Shown here: piece after piece, positions 20,282 to 20,603 of the stretch | Numbering within the stretch: the first letter of the stretch is position 1 | How the letters are laid out: each line of letters opens with the position of its first letter | Virus record (IMG/VR): IMGVR_UViG_3300017763_000270 | Location: 1-20,603 of that record | Length of the DNA: 20,603 bases | Source of the DNA: a virus | Direction: 5' to 3' (one strand) | Translations under genes and position numbers: made by a program | The notes under the pieces: model-generated | The model's database searches: none | Told to the model about the DNA's origin: nothing | The model's input: only the letters and a program-made list of their open reading frames with translations

Positions 20282-20603
20282 TGAATCCATTTGAATACTT
20301 AGGTTCAATTAATAATACTAAAAAAGATATTATGGTTGACGACATAACTGAAAAAGAGTATAATGCATTTATTATAAACAGAGGATTGTCCTTTTTTCCA
20401 GATACTATTTTGTATGCAAATGAGATGAATATAAACCACCATATCGATAGCAAGCTTCAATATCATTTTCTTATAAATATAATTAAGAAAAAGAAAAGGT
20501 TTACAAATTGGGTTAAACCACAAGAAGTAGCCAATCTTGAAGTAATAAAAGAATATTATGGGTATAGCAATGAAAAGGCTAAATCCGTTTTATCATTATT
20601 AAA
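20281..20603 (+). CDS. 62: Clamp-loader small subunit gp62 (5' part)
   Basis: The first 107 residues are present and the frame stays open to the window edge (T4 gp62 has 187). The segment NAFIINRGLSFFPDTILYANEMN parallels T4 gp62 VENALSQFPECMPAVYAMNL, and KKRFTNWVKPQ parallels T4 GKRYGKWAK, followed by YYGYSNEKAKSVLSLL (T4: RYQVNTNDAINYKSIL). gp62 is the non-ATPase subunit that holds the four gp44 subunits together. The ATG overlaps the preceding stop codon, and AGGAGGAG (20262-20269) lies 11 bases upstream. In T4-like phages regA and the DNA polymerase gene (43) would be expected beyond the window. Confidence 0.9.
   Translation, partial: MNPFEYLGSINNTKKDIMVDDITEKEYNAFIINRGLSFFPDTILYANEMNINHHIDSKLQYHFLINIIKKKKRFTNWVKPQEVANLEVIKEYYGYSNEKAKSVLSLL

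Noticed and set aside
20472-20479. TATAAATA inside gene 62
   Set aside because: It lies within coding sequence, no gene start is suitably placed in view, and such boxes arise by chance in AT-rich DNA. A following gene outside the window could change this view.
1-20603. CRISPR array, insertion sequence, integrase or attachment site
   Set aside because: No regularly spaced repeats, transposase or recombinase motifs, or terminal repeats were seen; the window is compact lytic-phage core.

Overview
The window is a stretch of a T4-like myovirus genome (Caudoviricetes with a contractile tail). This rests on an unbroken series of T4 core genes in recognisable order, all on the + strand: tail sheath (18), tail tube (19), portal (20), a small prohead protein, prohead protease (21), scaffold (22), major capsid protein (23), a second tube-like protein, uvsY, uvsW, late sigma factor 55, 47/46, sliding clamp 45, clamp loader 44 and 62. 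The DNA is AT-rich. No gene 24 follows gene 23, and CobS/CobT-like genes lie among the replication genes. Both traits point to the marine T4-like phages (cyanophage or pelagiphage type) rather than the coliphages. No host-specific marker gene is visible, so the host is unresolved.

Layout. 1-334: the 3' end of a RimB-like retropepsin/zinc-protease gene. 414-7567: virion genes 18-19-20-(67/68-like)-21-22-23, ending in a strong terminator (7593-7622). 7639-8100: a gp19-family tube-like protein behind its own late promoter. 8159-14009: recombination, resolution and late transcription (uvsY-uvsW, an LSm-like protein, 55-47-46). 14095-17770: an HExxH metallopeptidase-VWA protein that appears to start at AUU, a MoxR/CobS-type AAA+ ATPase and a DUF3310-like protein. 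17814-20603: the DNA polymerase accessory cluster (45, a late 93-residue protein with its own promoter and terminator, a DUF2693-like protein, 44, a 58-residue protein, and 62, which runs off the window).

Transcription logic read from the sequence. Two promoter classes are visible. Late promoters are exact TATAAATA boxes before genes 18, 20, the small prohead gene, the tube-like gene, the LSm-like gene and the 93-residue gene; gp55 and gp45, the factors expected to read them, are both encoded here. The second class is a phage-specific motif, CTGTAC-N15-TGN-TAYAAT, found six times with identical spacing. It precedes uvsY, gene 55, the CobT-like gene, the CobS-like gene and gene 45, and one copy points leftward. 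It looks like this phage's early/middle promoter. Two late promoters lie exactly five bases before an ATG that has no Shine-Dalgarno sequence, which predicts leaderless late mRNAs.

The points most worth following are the CTGTAC promoter family with its divergent/antisense member, the apparent AUU start of the HExxH-VWA gene, the AAA+/metallopeptidase-VWA pair itself, the leaderless late mRNAs, and the structured late leader with possible alternative pairings before the 93-residue gene.
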